In this document: in pieces, positions 53,309 to 61,037 of the stretch | Position numbering within the stretch: the stretch's first letter is position 1 | Layout of the letters: each line of letters starts with the position of its first letter | Source of the DNA: Mitsuaria sp. GD03876 | Lineage (GTDB): Bacteria; Pseudomonadota; Gammaproteobacteria; Burkholderiales; Burkholderiaceae_C | DNA length: 64,000 bases | Assembly: GCF_029840635.1 (NCBI RefSeq) | Contig: NZ_JAOCCU010000007.1 | Span: 1-64,000 of the forward strand | Reading direction: 5' to 3' | The notes under the pieces: generated by a model | Told to the model about the DNA's origin: nothing | Databases searched by the model: none | What the model saw: only the letters and a program-made list of their open reading frames with translations | Translations under genes and position numbers: made by a program

Positions 53309-55225
53309 ATGCGTGTTTCCGCCCAGACGATCCACCGCAGCAGCCTCGGTCGCGGCGTGGGGCTGCTGATGGCGGCGCTGCTGGCGATGGCGGTGATCGT
53401 CGCGCTGCTGGCCTGGCGGGCCCGCGCGACGCTGGACGACCTGCGCCGCGCCGACCGCATCAACGGCGTGCTGCCCGCGATGACGATGCTGATGGAGGAC
53501 CTGCTCAACGCCGAGACCGGCCAGCGGGGCTACCTCCTCACCCAGCGCGCGGGCTACCTGCAGCCCTACCGCGACGCGATGCGCAACCTGGAACGCCGCG
53601 TCGACGACCTGATGGCGCGCGACCAGGACCCCGCCCATGCCGCGCGGCTCGCCCGCGTCCGCGAACTGGTGCAGCTCAAGATGAACGAGCTCAGCCAGAC
53701 GATCCGGATGCACGACTCGGGCCGCCACGAGGAAGCGCTGGAACTGGTGTTCGGCGACCAGGGCCTGCACCACATGGACGAACTGCGCGACGTGCTGGGC
53801 GAGCTGACCTCGTCGCTGCGCGCCGAGCGCGCGGCGATCAGCGAGCGGCTGAGCCGCGAGGCCACCCACACCGAACTGCTGATGCTGGCCGGCCTGGCGA
53901 TGCTGGCGCTGTTCAGCGTGCTGGCGACGACGCAGGTGGTGCTGCGCTCGCGCGAGCTGCTGCGCGCGCAGAAGCGGCTCAAGGGCATCGCCGACAACGT
54001 GCCCGCGCTGATCTGCCACTACGACGGCCGCGGCCGGATCCGCTTCGCCAACGCCGAGGTGGGCCGGGTCTTCCACGTCGATCCGGCCGCGCTGGACGGC
54101 CAGACGCTGGAGCAGGTCCGCGGCAGCGCCAACGCCGCGCAGATGCAGCCCTTCATCGAACGCGCGCTGCGCGGCGAGGCCGTCGAGTTCGACGCCGAAC
54201 AGGTCATCGACGGCGAGACGCTGCACTTCCACCAGCGCTTCGTGCCCGAGATGGCCGGCGGCAAGGTCGAGGGCTTCTACGCCTGCTCGATGGACATCAC
54301 CGAGCGCAAGCGCGCCGAGGAACGCGTCGCCGCCAGCGAGCGCCGCATGAAGGCGGTCACCGACAACCTGCCGGTGTTCATCACCTACATCGACGCGCAG
54401 CGGCGGCTGCGCTACGCCAACGAGACGCTGCGGACCTGGTTCGGCCTGGACACGCAGGCCGCCATCGGGCTGCCGATCGACGAGGTCTTCGGACCCGCGA
54501 GCACCGGCCGGCGCAGCGCGCAGCTGGACCTGGCGCTCGGCGGGGAGCGGGTCGAGTTCGAGATCACCGAGACCATGCTGGGCAAGCAGCGCCACCTGCG
54601 CTCGATCTACGTGCCCGACGTCGCCGGGGACGGCCAGGTGCGCGGCATCTTCACGCTGTCCATCGACATCACCGTGATGAAGCAGGCCGAGGCGCAGCTG
54701 GCGCGGCTGGCCAGCTCGGACGCGCTCACCGGGCTGCCGAACCGGCGCGAGTTCGACCAGGCGCTGGCCGGCGCGCTGGCCCGCCAGCGGCGCCTGGCCC
54801 GCGAGGGCCGCGTGATGGCGCTGCTGTTCCTGGACATCGACCGCTTCAAGTCGATCAACGACACCCACGGCCACGGCGTCGGGGACACGGTGCTGCGCGA
54901 GTTCGCGGCGGTGCTGCGGCGCGCGGTGCGCGGCAGCGACCATGTGGCGCGGATCGCCGGCGACGAGTTCGTCGCGGTGCTGGAGGGCCTGAACCGGGCC
55001 GAGGAGGCCGAGCAGGTGGCCGCCAAGATCGTCGAGGCGGTGCGGGCCGCGCGGCCGGCGGACGTGGCGATCTCGGCCAGCATCGGCGTGGCCACGATCG
55101 CCGACGGCGAGGTCCCGGCGATGGACCTGATCGCGCTGGCCGACCGCGCGCTGTACCAGGCCAAGCACCAGGGGCGGGACGGCTGGGCGGCCTTGCGATG
55201 GCCCGGCCCGGACCAGCGCCGCTGA
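53309..55225 (+). CDS. CHASE3-PAS-PAS diguanylate cyclase
   Basis: 638 residues. Membrane helix about 17-37, CHASE3 periplasmic domain (about 50-180; LLNAETGQRGYLLTQ), second helix about 193-214, two PAS/PAC units (about 225-345 and 350-460), GGDEF domain (about 470-625). The active loop is RIAGDEF (about 548-554), AGDEF instead of GGDEF, a common functional variant; DALTGLPNRREF and DIDRFKSINDTHGH are intact. Makes cyclic-di-GMP in response to an unknown signal. No EAL domain. Confidence 0.92.
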   Translation: MRVSAQTIHRSSLGRGVGLLMAALLAMAVIVALLAWRARATLDDLRRADRINGVLPAMTMLMEDLLNAETGQRGYLLTQRAGYLQPYRDAMRNLERRVDDLMARDQDPAHAARLARVRELVQLKMNELSQTIRMHDSGRHEEALELVFGDQGLHHMDELRDVLGELTSSLRAERAAISERLSREATHTELLMLAGLAMLALFSVLATTQVVLRSRELLRAQKRLKGIADNVPALICHYDGRGRIRFANAEVGRVFHVDPAALDGQTLEQVRGSANAAQMQPFIERALRGEAVEFDAEQVIDGETLHFHQRFVPEMAGGKVEGFYACSMDITERKRAEERVAASERRMKAVTDNLPVFITYIDAQRRLRYANETLRTWFGLDTQAAIGLPIDEVFGPASTGRRSAQLDLALGGERVEFEITETMLGKQRHLRSIYVPDVAGDGQVRGIFTLSIDITVMKQAEAQLARLASSDALTGLPNRREFDQALAGALARQRRLAREGRVMALLFLDIDRFKSINDTHGHGVGDTVLREFAAVLRRAVRGSDHVARIAGDEFVAVLEGLNRAEEAEQVAAKIVEAVRAARPADVAISASIGVATIADGEVPAMDLIALADRALYQAKHQGRDGWAALRWPGPDQRR

Positions 55226-55252
55226 ACGGGGCGCTTCGGCGATGATGAAGCG

Positions 55253-56110
55253 ATGAAGATCCCACGTCCGCTGCCGGGCGTCCTGATCGCCGCAGTGCTG
55301 GGCCTGGGACTGTCCGCCGCCTCGACGGCCCTCGCGCAAGCGGGCGCCGCGTCTGCCAACAATTCCGCCGTAGCCTCCACGAAGGCGCCGCCGACATCGT
55401 CGACAGCATCGACGTCCCAGTCGACATCGGCGTCGACATCGACATCGACATCGACATCGGCGGCCGACGGCGGTCCTCGACCGCTGCGACCGCTGACCAA
55501 CGACACCGCCGAGCGCATCCAGGCCTGCACGCTGTGCCACGGGCCGCAGGGCCGCGCGACGCCGCAGGGCTACTTCCCGCGGCTGGCGGGCAAGCCGGCG
55601 GGCTACCTCTTCAACCAGCTGCAGAGCTTCCGCGACGGCCGCCGGCACCACGCGCTGATGGCGGGCCTGCTGCGCAACATGAGCGACGACTACCTGCATG
55701 AGATCGCCGGCTACTTCGCCGCGCTGGACGTGCCCTATCCGGCGCCGGCGCCCTCGGGCCTGACGACGGCGCAGCAGGCGCGGGCCGAGCGGCTGGTGAC
55801 GCAGGGCGATCCGTCGCGCAAGGTGCCGGCCTGCACCGCCTGCCACGGCAGCGCGATGGCGGGCCGCGAGCCGGCGACCCCCGGCCTGATCGGGCTGCCG
55901 CGCGATTACCTCGTCGGCCAGCTCGGCGCCTGGCGCAACGGCCTGCGCCGCGCGCATGCGCCGGACTGCATGGCCGACGTGGCCAAGGCGCTGTCGACGG
56001 ACGACATCGCCGCCGTCGCGAGCTGGCTCGCGGCGCGCCCGGCCGGCGCGCATCCAGAGCCGGTGTCGTCCGCGCCGTTGCCGGTCGCCTGCGGAGGGCT
56101 CGCGCCATGA
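55253..56110 (+). CDS. Diheme cytochrome c (c4-like) with Ser/Thr-rich spacer
   Basis: 285 residues. Signal peptide (cleavage after ALA, about residue 28), a disordered Ser/Thr/Ala spacer (about 30-75) encoded by hexanucleotide repeats, then two cytochrome c domains with heme sites CTLCH (92-96) and CTACH (194-198). Periplasmic electron carrier. Overlaps the following triheme cytochrome gene (ATGA), so they likely form one electron-transfer module. Confidence 0.9.
   Translation: MKIPRPLPGVLIAAVLGLGLSAASTALAQAGAASANNSAVASTKAPPTSSTASTSQSTSASTSTSTSTSAADGGPRPLRPLTNDTAERIQACTLCHGPQGRATPQGYFPRLAGKPAGYLFNQLQSFRDGRRHHALMAGLLRNMSDDYLHEIAGYFAALDVPYPAPAPSGLTTAQQARAERLVTQGDPSRKVPACTACHGSAMAGREPATPGLIGLPRDYLVGQLGAWRNGLRRAHAPDCMADVAKALSTDDIAAVASWLAARPAGAHPEPVSSAPLPVACGGLAP
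55421..55459 (+). repeat. Hexanucleotide tandem repeat inside the cytochrome gene
   Basis: Four perfect TCGACA units (55433-55456) with another copy at 55421, all in frame and coding Ser-Thr pairs. Six-bp units keep the frame, so slippage would only change spacer length. Confidence 0.75.
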
Positions 56111-57594
56111 GCGGCCCGAACGTCCCGGAGCGCGACTCGTCGCGCGGCACGTCGACCGGTGCATCGGACGCCGGGTCCTCGGCGGCGTCCGCGCCGATGA
56201 GGACCTTCGTGCGTGGCCTGATCGGCCTGGCGATCGCGGTGCCGCTGATGGCGCTGCTGCTGGTGGCCGGCGCCTGGTCGCGCGAGGCCTGGCTGGTGGC
56301 GCGGCCGGTCCAGCCCGGCGTCGGCGGGACGGACCCGGCGCTGCTCGCGCGCGGCGCCTACCTCGCGCGCATCGCCAACTGCGCCGGCTGCCACAGCCCG
56401 CGCGGCGCGGCGCCGATGGCGGGCGGGTTGCCGCTGGGCACGCCGTTCGGCACGCTGTTCAGCAGCAACCTGACGCCCGACGCGGAGACCGGCCTGGGCC
56501 GCTGGACCGCCGACGACTTCTGGCGCGCGATGCACCACGGCCGCAGCCGTGACGGCCGGCTGCTGTATCCGGCCTTCCCGTACACCAGCTACACGGCGAT
56601 GTCGCGCGAGGACGCCGATGCGATCTTCGCGTGGCTGCGACAGCTGCCGCCGGTGCGGCAGACCACGCCGGCGCACCAGCTCGGCTGGCCGTACCGGTGG
56701 CAGACCGCGCTCGCGGTCTGGCGGCTGATGTACTTCACGCCCGGGGACGCGCCCTCGCATGACGAGGCGCGCGAGCCAGGCACCAGCGTCCGCGGGGCGG
56801 AGGGCAGCGGAGACACCGCCCGCGCCATCGGCGCCAATGGCTCAAGCGGCTCAAGCGGCGCCAGTGGCGCCAGCGGCGCTGAAGCCCTGGCGGCGCGCGG
56901 CCGCTACCTGGTGCAGGCCGTCGGGCACTGCGCCGAATGCCATGCGCCGCGCAACCGGCTCGGCGCGCTGGAGGACGCGACCGGGCTGCGCGGCGGCTGG
57001 GTCGGCGTGCAGGGCTGGATCGCGCCGTCGCTGGCCGATCCGAAGGCGGCCGGGGTGCAGGACTGGACCGAGGCGGAGGTCAGCCAGTGGCTGCGCGCCG
57101 GTTGGTCGCCGCGCGGCGCTGCGCTGGGGCCGATGGCCGACGTGGTCGCGGAAAGCCTCCAGCACCTGAGCGAGGACGACGCCCGCGCGATGGCCGCCTA
57201 CCTGCACGGCCTGCCGCGCGAGGGCTCGCCCGCCGAGGCCTTCAAGCCGGCGCCGCCGGCGCAGATGGACCTCGGCCGGCAGGTCTACGCCAAGCACTGC
57301 GCCGACTGCCACGGCGACCAGGGGCAGGGCCGCCGGATCGACGGCCAGCCGGCCTATCCGCCGCTGGCCGGCAACCGGGCGGTGACGCTCGACGCGCCGC
57401 AGAACGTGCTACAGATGCTGGCCGGCGGCGGCTACGCGCCGACCACCGCGGCACATCCGCGGCCGTTCGGCATGCCGCCGCTCAAGCAGGTGCTGACGGA
57501 GGCCGAGATGGCGGCCGTCGCCACCGTCATCCGGCAGAGCTGGGGCAACCAGGCCCCGGCGGTGACCGAGCAGGACGTGCTGCGGCTCAAGTGA
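56107..57594 (+). CDS. Triheme cytochrome c (alcohol/aldehyde dehydrogenase cytochrome subunit-like)
   Basis: 495 residues. Membrane anchor about 37-58, then three cytochrome c domains with heme sites CAGCH (92-96), CAECH (275-279) and CADCH (398-402). The layout resembles the AdhB/cytochrome subunit of membrane-bound dehydrogenases, which passes electrons to quinone. A Gly/Ser linker (ANGSSGSSGASGASG, about 239-253) precedes domain two. No dehydrogenase subunit gene is adjacent; the only partner here is the diheme cytochrome. Confidence 0.92.
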   Translation: MSGPNVPERDSSRGTSTGASDAGSSAASAPMRTFVRGLIGLAIAVPLMALLLVAGAWSREAWLVARPVQPGVGGTDPALLARGAYLARIANCAGCHSPRGAAPMAGGLPLGTPFGTLFSSNLTPDAETGLGRWTADDFWRAMHHGRSRDGRLLYPAFPYTSYTAMSREDADAIFAWLRQLPPVRQTTPAHQLGWPYRWQTALAVWRLMYFTPGDAPSHDEAREPGTSVRGAEGSGDTARAIGANGSSGSSGASGASGAEALAARGRYLVQAVGHCAECHAPRNRLGALEDATGLRGGWVGVQGWIAPSLADPKAAGVQDWTEAEVSQWLRAGWSPRGAALGPMADVVAESLQHLSEDDARAMAAYLHGLPREGSPAEAFKPAPPAQMDLGRQVYAKHCADCHGDQGQGRRIDGQPAYPPLAGNRAVTLDAPQNVLQMLAGGGYAPTTAAHPRPFGMPPLKQVLTEAEMAAVATVIRQSWGNQAPAVTEQDVLRLK

Positions 57595-57617
57595 GCCGAG
57601 GGGCGTGACATCCACCA

Positions 57618-57650
57618 CGCGACAGGGGGGTCGGGAGACCCTCTGTCGCG
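57618..57650 (+). promoter_or_regulatory. Long hairpin after the cytochrome operon
   Basis: CGCGACAG and CTGTCGCG flank GGGTC/GACCC with loop GGGA; about 13 bp with one mismatch and one bulge. No U-run follows, so either a factor-dependent terminator of the cytochrome operon or a structure in the Hsp20 upstream region. Confidence 0.55.
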
Positions 57651-57696
57651 CGGCGGGCGCGGCATATGGGGACGCCGCCCCCTCGATTTCAAGATC

Positions 57697-57724
57697 TTGA
57701 AGCGCGGCTTGGCGCTCCTAGGTT
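57697..57724 (+). promoter_or_regulatory. Candidate promoter of the Hsp20 pair
   Basis: CTTGAAG (TTGAAG at 57697-57702), 16-bp spacer, TAGGTT (57719-57724). The CTTGAA part agrees with the -35 of sigma32 heat-shock promoters, but the -10 (consensus CCCCATNT) is only weakly matched by CTCCTAGGTT. The transcript would have a leader of about 50 nt. Confidence 0.45.
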
Positions 57725-57782
57725 GGGAGTCATGGCGGGCCCGCCCCGCCGCGAACCATCCGCGAAGCCAAGGAGCCCCGCA

Positions 57783-58259
57783 ATGTCCCGTCCCCTGTCC
57801 GCCCGTGCGCTGTTCAACGACCTCGACCGCTTCCAGCGCGAGATGAGCAGCCTGTTCGAGTTGTCCGCCGGCCGCGGCACGCCGCGCGGCGGCTATCCGG
57901 CCCTGAACGTCGGCCTGTCGCCGGAAGCGGTCGAGGTCTACGCCTTCGCCCCGGGCCTGGACCCGGCCACGATCGGCGTCGACCTGGACCGCGGCGTCCT
58001 GAGCCTGTCCGGCGAGCGCCTGTCGCCGCTCTCGCCGCCGGCCGCCGCCGGTTCCGCCACCGAGGGCGAAGCCGCCCCGCCCGCCGGCAAGACGTTGGTC
58101 CACCAGCGCGAGCGCTTCGCCGGCAAGTTCCGCCGCGTGGTCAGCCTGCCCGACGACATCGATCCGGAACAGGTGACGGCGTCCTACAAGGACGGCGTGC
58201 TGCGCGTCAGCGTCCAGCGCCGTCCCGCGCCGCAGCCGCGCCGCATCGATATCCACTGA
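57783..58259 (+). CDS. Hsp20/alpha-crystallin family chaperone
   Basis: 158 residues. Alpha-crystallin domain about 40-150 with YPALNVGLSPEAVEVYAFAPGLDP, a variable Ala/Pro-rich loop (about 80-100), RFRRVVSLP-like FAGKFRRVVSLPDDID and the closing ASYKDGVLRVSVQRR. Holds unfolding proteins under heat or stress. Start MSRPLSARALF after AAGGAG. First of two adjacent Hsp20 genes with different lengths, probably hetero-oligomerising. Confidence 0.93.
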   Translation: MSRPLSARALFNDLDRFQREMSSLFELSAGRGTPRGGYPALNVGLSPEAVEVYAFAPGLDPATIGVDLDRGVLSLSGERLSPLSPPAAAGSATEGEAAPPAGKTLVHQRERFAGKFRRVVSLPDDIDPEQVTASYKDGVLRVSVQRRPAPQPRRIDIH

Positions 58260-58285
58260 TCCGCCCTTCGAGACGAAAGCACACC

Positions 58286-58720
58286 ATGAGCACGACCGCC
58301 GTTCACACCCCCGCCGCCGACGCCGATCAAGTGTCCGCCTCGACGGCTTCGTCCACCGCCGCCGCGCAGGCCGCGCGCCGCCGCGACGACTACGCGATCC
58401 AGCCCGCCGTCGACGTCCTCGAGGACGCGCAAGGCATCACGCTGTACGCCGACCTGCCCGGCGCGCCGCGCGAGCAGCTGCAGCTGCGCGTCGACAAGGA
58501 CCGCCTGGTCATCGAGGCGGACATCCAGCTGGACCTGCCCGCCGGGCTGAAGGCCGGCCATGTCGAGGTGTCGCGCCAGTTCTACCGCCGCGTGTTCACG
58601 CTGAGCAAGGAGCTGGACGCCGACCAGATCGCCGCCGAACTGAACAACGGCGTGCTGCGGGTCCGCATCCCCAAGGCCGCGCATGCGCAGCCGCGCAAGA
58701 TCGAAGTCAAGCTGAGCTGA
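58286..58720 (+). CDS. Second Hsp20/alpha-crystallin family chaperone
   Basis: 144 residues. An Ala/Thr/Ser-rich N-terminal arm (about 1-30) precedes the crystallin domain (about 37-140; QPAVDVLEDAQGITLYADLPG, SRQFYRRVFTLSKELD, AELNNGVLRVRIPK). 26 bp after the first Hsp20 gene. Followed by REP-like palindromes. Confidence 0.94.
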   Translation: MSTTAVHTPAADADQVSASTASSTAAAQAARRRDDYAIQPAVDVLEDAQGITLYADLPGAPREQLQLRVDKDRLVIEADIQLDLPAGLKAGHVEVSRQFYRRVFTLSKELDADQIAAELNNGVLRVRIPKAAHAQPRKIEVKLS

Positions 58721-58732
58721 GACCTTCAGCCC

Positions 58733-58889
58733 CCTCTCCCGCAGTTGCGGGAGAGACCCTCACCCCCCGCCCTCTCCCGCGGTGCGGGAGAGGGAGCCAT
58801 GTGGCACCGGCTCGCTTTTGCGGGGCGACCAGCGCTCGGTCTCTCGCAACTCCCTCTCCCGCACTGCGGGAGAGGGCGGGGGTGAGGGT
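58733..58889. repeat. Cluster of REP-like palindromes between hsp20 and the YccS-like gene
   Basis: Three copies of the CCCTCTCCCGC / GCGGGAGAGGG hairpin (58733-58755, 58771-58794, 58852-58876). ACCCTCACCCC at 58756 pairs with GGGGTGAGGGT at 58879-58889, forming with the flanking hairpin arms a long inverted repeat (about 24 bp, one extra base). Same modules as at 21426-21518, and again between convergent gene ends. Confidence 0.85.
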
Positions 58890-58910
58890 CGTGGCAGTGC
58901 GCGGTGCCGG

Positions 58911-61037
58911 CTACTGCAGCCGCGACACCGGCACCTCGTCCGCCTCGGGCGGCGGTGCCGCCATCGCCTCGAAAGCGGCCTGCGCTGCCTGGCCCGCGCG
59001 GGCCGCGTCGTCCAGGCTCACCTGCATCCGCCGCCGCATCCACGGCCGCAGGTCCTCCAGCGGTCCGACGTCGGGCAGCAGGCTCCAGTCCTGCAGCGCC
59101 TGCACCGCGTGCGGCACCGGCTCGTCGCCGGCCAGCGCGCGCTGCAGCCGGCCCGCCGCCTCCGGCATCTCGGCCATGAAGGCCCCGTCCAGGTCCTTGG
59201 CCCGGCGCATCAGGCTCTGCCGCATCATCGACAGGTGGGCCATCAGCCGGTACCCGTGGTCCAGCACCGTGTTGAGTTCCTGCAGCGGCGGCCTTACGCG
59301 GCGCGGTTCCGCCGCGCTGCGCTGCAGCGCCGCCGACAGCGCCGCCAGCGCGTCGTAGGCCTGCCGCCGCGCCATCCGCTGCGCGAGCGCCCCGGCCGGC
59401 GTCATCGCCGCCGTCATCGCCTGCGTCGCGTACTTCTGCAACGCGTCGACCGAGCGCCTCAGCGCGCGCGGCAGGTTGCGCCGCTCCCACGACGGCAGCA
59501 CGTAGCTGAACGCCCAGGCCAGGATCGCGCCCAGCACCGTGTCGGCCAACCGTTCCGAGATCGCCATCCCGTGCGACGGATCGGCCAGGTGCGACTGCAG
59601 CAGCGCCATCACCGTCGCCGCGATCGCGGTGATCAGGTAGCGCCGCGTCACGAACGCATGCGCGATGCCCACCGCCACCTGCAGCACGACGATCCACAGC
59701 GTGATGTTCTGGATCTGCGCCAGCCCCAGCATCAACCCGCAGCCGATGGCCGTGCCGAGCACCCGCATGTTGCGCCGCTCCAGCGTCTGGTCCAGGCTGC
59801 CGCGCAGCACCACGGCCACCGACAGCACCAGCCAGTGCGGATGCGACGCCCAGGGCAGCGCCAGCGCGATGAAGTAGGCCGCCGACAGCGCCAGCGCGCT
59901 GCGCAGCGCATGCCGCATCACCGGCGAGTCCAGGTGCCATTGCGCCTTCAGCAGCCCCATCGGCCAGCCGACCGGCGTCACGAAATGGCGCAGCGGCCCG
60001 GCGTCCAGCGGCAGCGGCGGCAGCGGCTGCGCGATGTCCAGCGCCCGGCCCATCGCCAGCACCTCGCCGTCCAGGTGCGACAGCCGGTCCTGCAGCACCA
60101 GCTGCAGCCGCACGCGCGGATCCTGCGGCGGCAGGTCGGGCCAGCGCGTGGGCTTGACCGTGACCGTGGCCGGCGCGCGTTCGTCGAGCAGCGCGTCGCG
60201 GTACTCGTCCAGCAGCACCGACAGCGCCTTCAGCCGGCCGACCAGCTGCGCGCGCATCTCCTGCCCGAGCGGATCCTCGCCGAGCAGCTCCAGGTCGAGC
60301 CGGCTCGCCAGCATCAGGTCGCGCAGCTCGACGACGTGCAGCAGCACCGCGGCGCTGCGCGGGTCGGTCTTGGCGCGCGGGAAGACCTGGTCGCGCGCCG
60401 TCTGCAGCAGCTCGGCGAGCTGGGCCTCGTTGCCCAGCCAGTCGCGCATCGCATGCGCGGCGCCGCCGCTGCCCAGCAGCTCGGCGCGCGCGCCCAGCAG
60501 CCGCGACAGGCCGTGCAGCGCGTCGCCCAGCGCCAGCCGGTGGAAGCGGCGCTGCAGCACGGCGCTCGACAGCACGCTCCACGCCAGGTAGATCGCGATG
60601 CCCGCGGCGCCGCTGGCCAGCACGATGGGCAGCGGCTGCGGCGGCCACGCGAGCGCGAACACCATCGCCAGGATCGGCGCGAAGGACACCGGCCCCGCGC
60701 GCGGGCCCCAGCTCAGCAGCATCGCGCTGCCGAAGGCCAGCGCCGCGACGAATGCGCCCATCGCGGCGCGGTAGGGATGCAGCACCGCCACCAGGCCGAC
60801 CGCCAGCAGCGTCATCGCCCCGGCCGTCAGCACGCGGTTGCGGTTGCGCCGGACGCTGCCCGGCAGATCGGCCAGGCTGGCGCAGATGGCGCAGGCCATC
60901 GCCAGCTGCGAGGCGACGTGCGACAGCGCGGCCGGGGCCGCGTGCGACACGATCACCTGCACCAGCATCACCCCGAGGGCGACGCTGAAGCCGTTCCACC
61001 AGTGCGCCGGCCAGTGACGCCAGCGACCGGCCGCCAT
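58911..61037 (-). CDS. YccS/YhfK-like FUSC-family membrane protein
   Basis: 708 residues. Two membrane blocks of about five helices (about 12-160 and 385-505), each followed by a large cytoplasmic domain. The second block contains HPHWLVLSVAVVLRGSLDQTLERRNMRVLGTAIGCGLML, the FUSC/aromatic acid exporter signature. Proteins of this family may export aromatic acids or drugs, but roles are mostly unproven. Start ATG 61037 shares one base with the cphA stop (TGATG), so it is coupled to cyanophycin synthesis genes. Confidence 0.88.
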   Translation of the reverse strand: MAAGRWRHWPAHWWNGFSVALGVMLVQVIVSHAAPAALSHVASQLAMACAICASLADLPGSVRRNRNRVLTAGAMTLLAVGLVAVLHPYRAAMGAFVAALAFGSAMLLSWGPRAGPVSFAPILAMVFALAWPPQPLPIVLASGAAGIAIYLAWSVLSSAVLQRRFHRLALGDALHGLSRLLGARAELLGSGGAAHAMRDWLGNEAQLAELLQTARDQVFPRAKTDPRSAAVLLHVVELRDLMLASRLDLELLGEDPLGQEMRAQLVGRLKALSVLLDEYRDALLDERAPATVTVKPTRWPDLPPQDPRVRLQLVLQDRLSHLDGEVLAMGRALDIAQPLPPLPLDAGPLRHFVTPVGWPMGLLKAQWHLDSPVMRHALRSALALSAAYFIALALPWASHPHWLVLSVAVVLRGSLDQTLERRNMRVLGTAIGCGLMLGLAQIQNITLWIVVLQVAVGIAHAFVTRRYLITAIAATVMALLQSHLADPSHGMAISERLADTVLGAILAWAFSYVLPSWERRNLPRALRRSVDALQKYATQAMTAAMTPAGALAQRMARRQAYDALAALSAALQRSAAEPRRVRPPLQELNTVLDHGYRLMAHLSMMRQSLMRRAKDLDGAFMAEMPEAAGRLQRALAGDEPVPHAVQALQDWSLLPDVGPLEDLRPWMRRRMQVSLDDAARAGQAAQAAFEAMAAPPPEADEVPVSRLQ

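Noticed and set aside
53309-55225. Degenerate AGDEF as evidence of an inactive cyclase
   Set aside because: AGDEF is a known active variant and the other catalytic positions are intact.
53168-56164. 998-codon minus-strand ORF opposite the diguanylate cyclase and cytochrome
   Set aside because: Antisense shadow; the sense strand has CHASE3, PAS, GGDEF and heme motifs.
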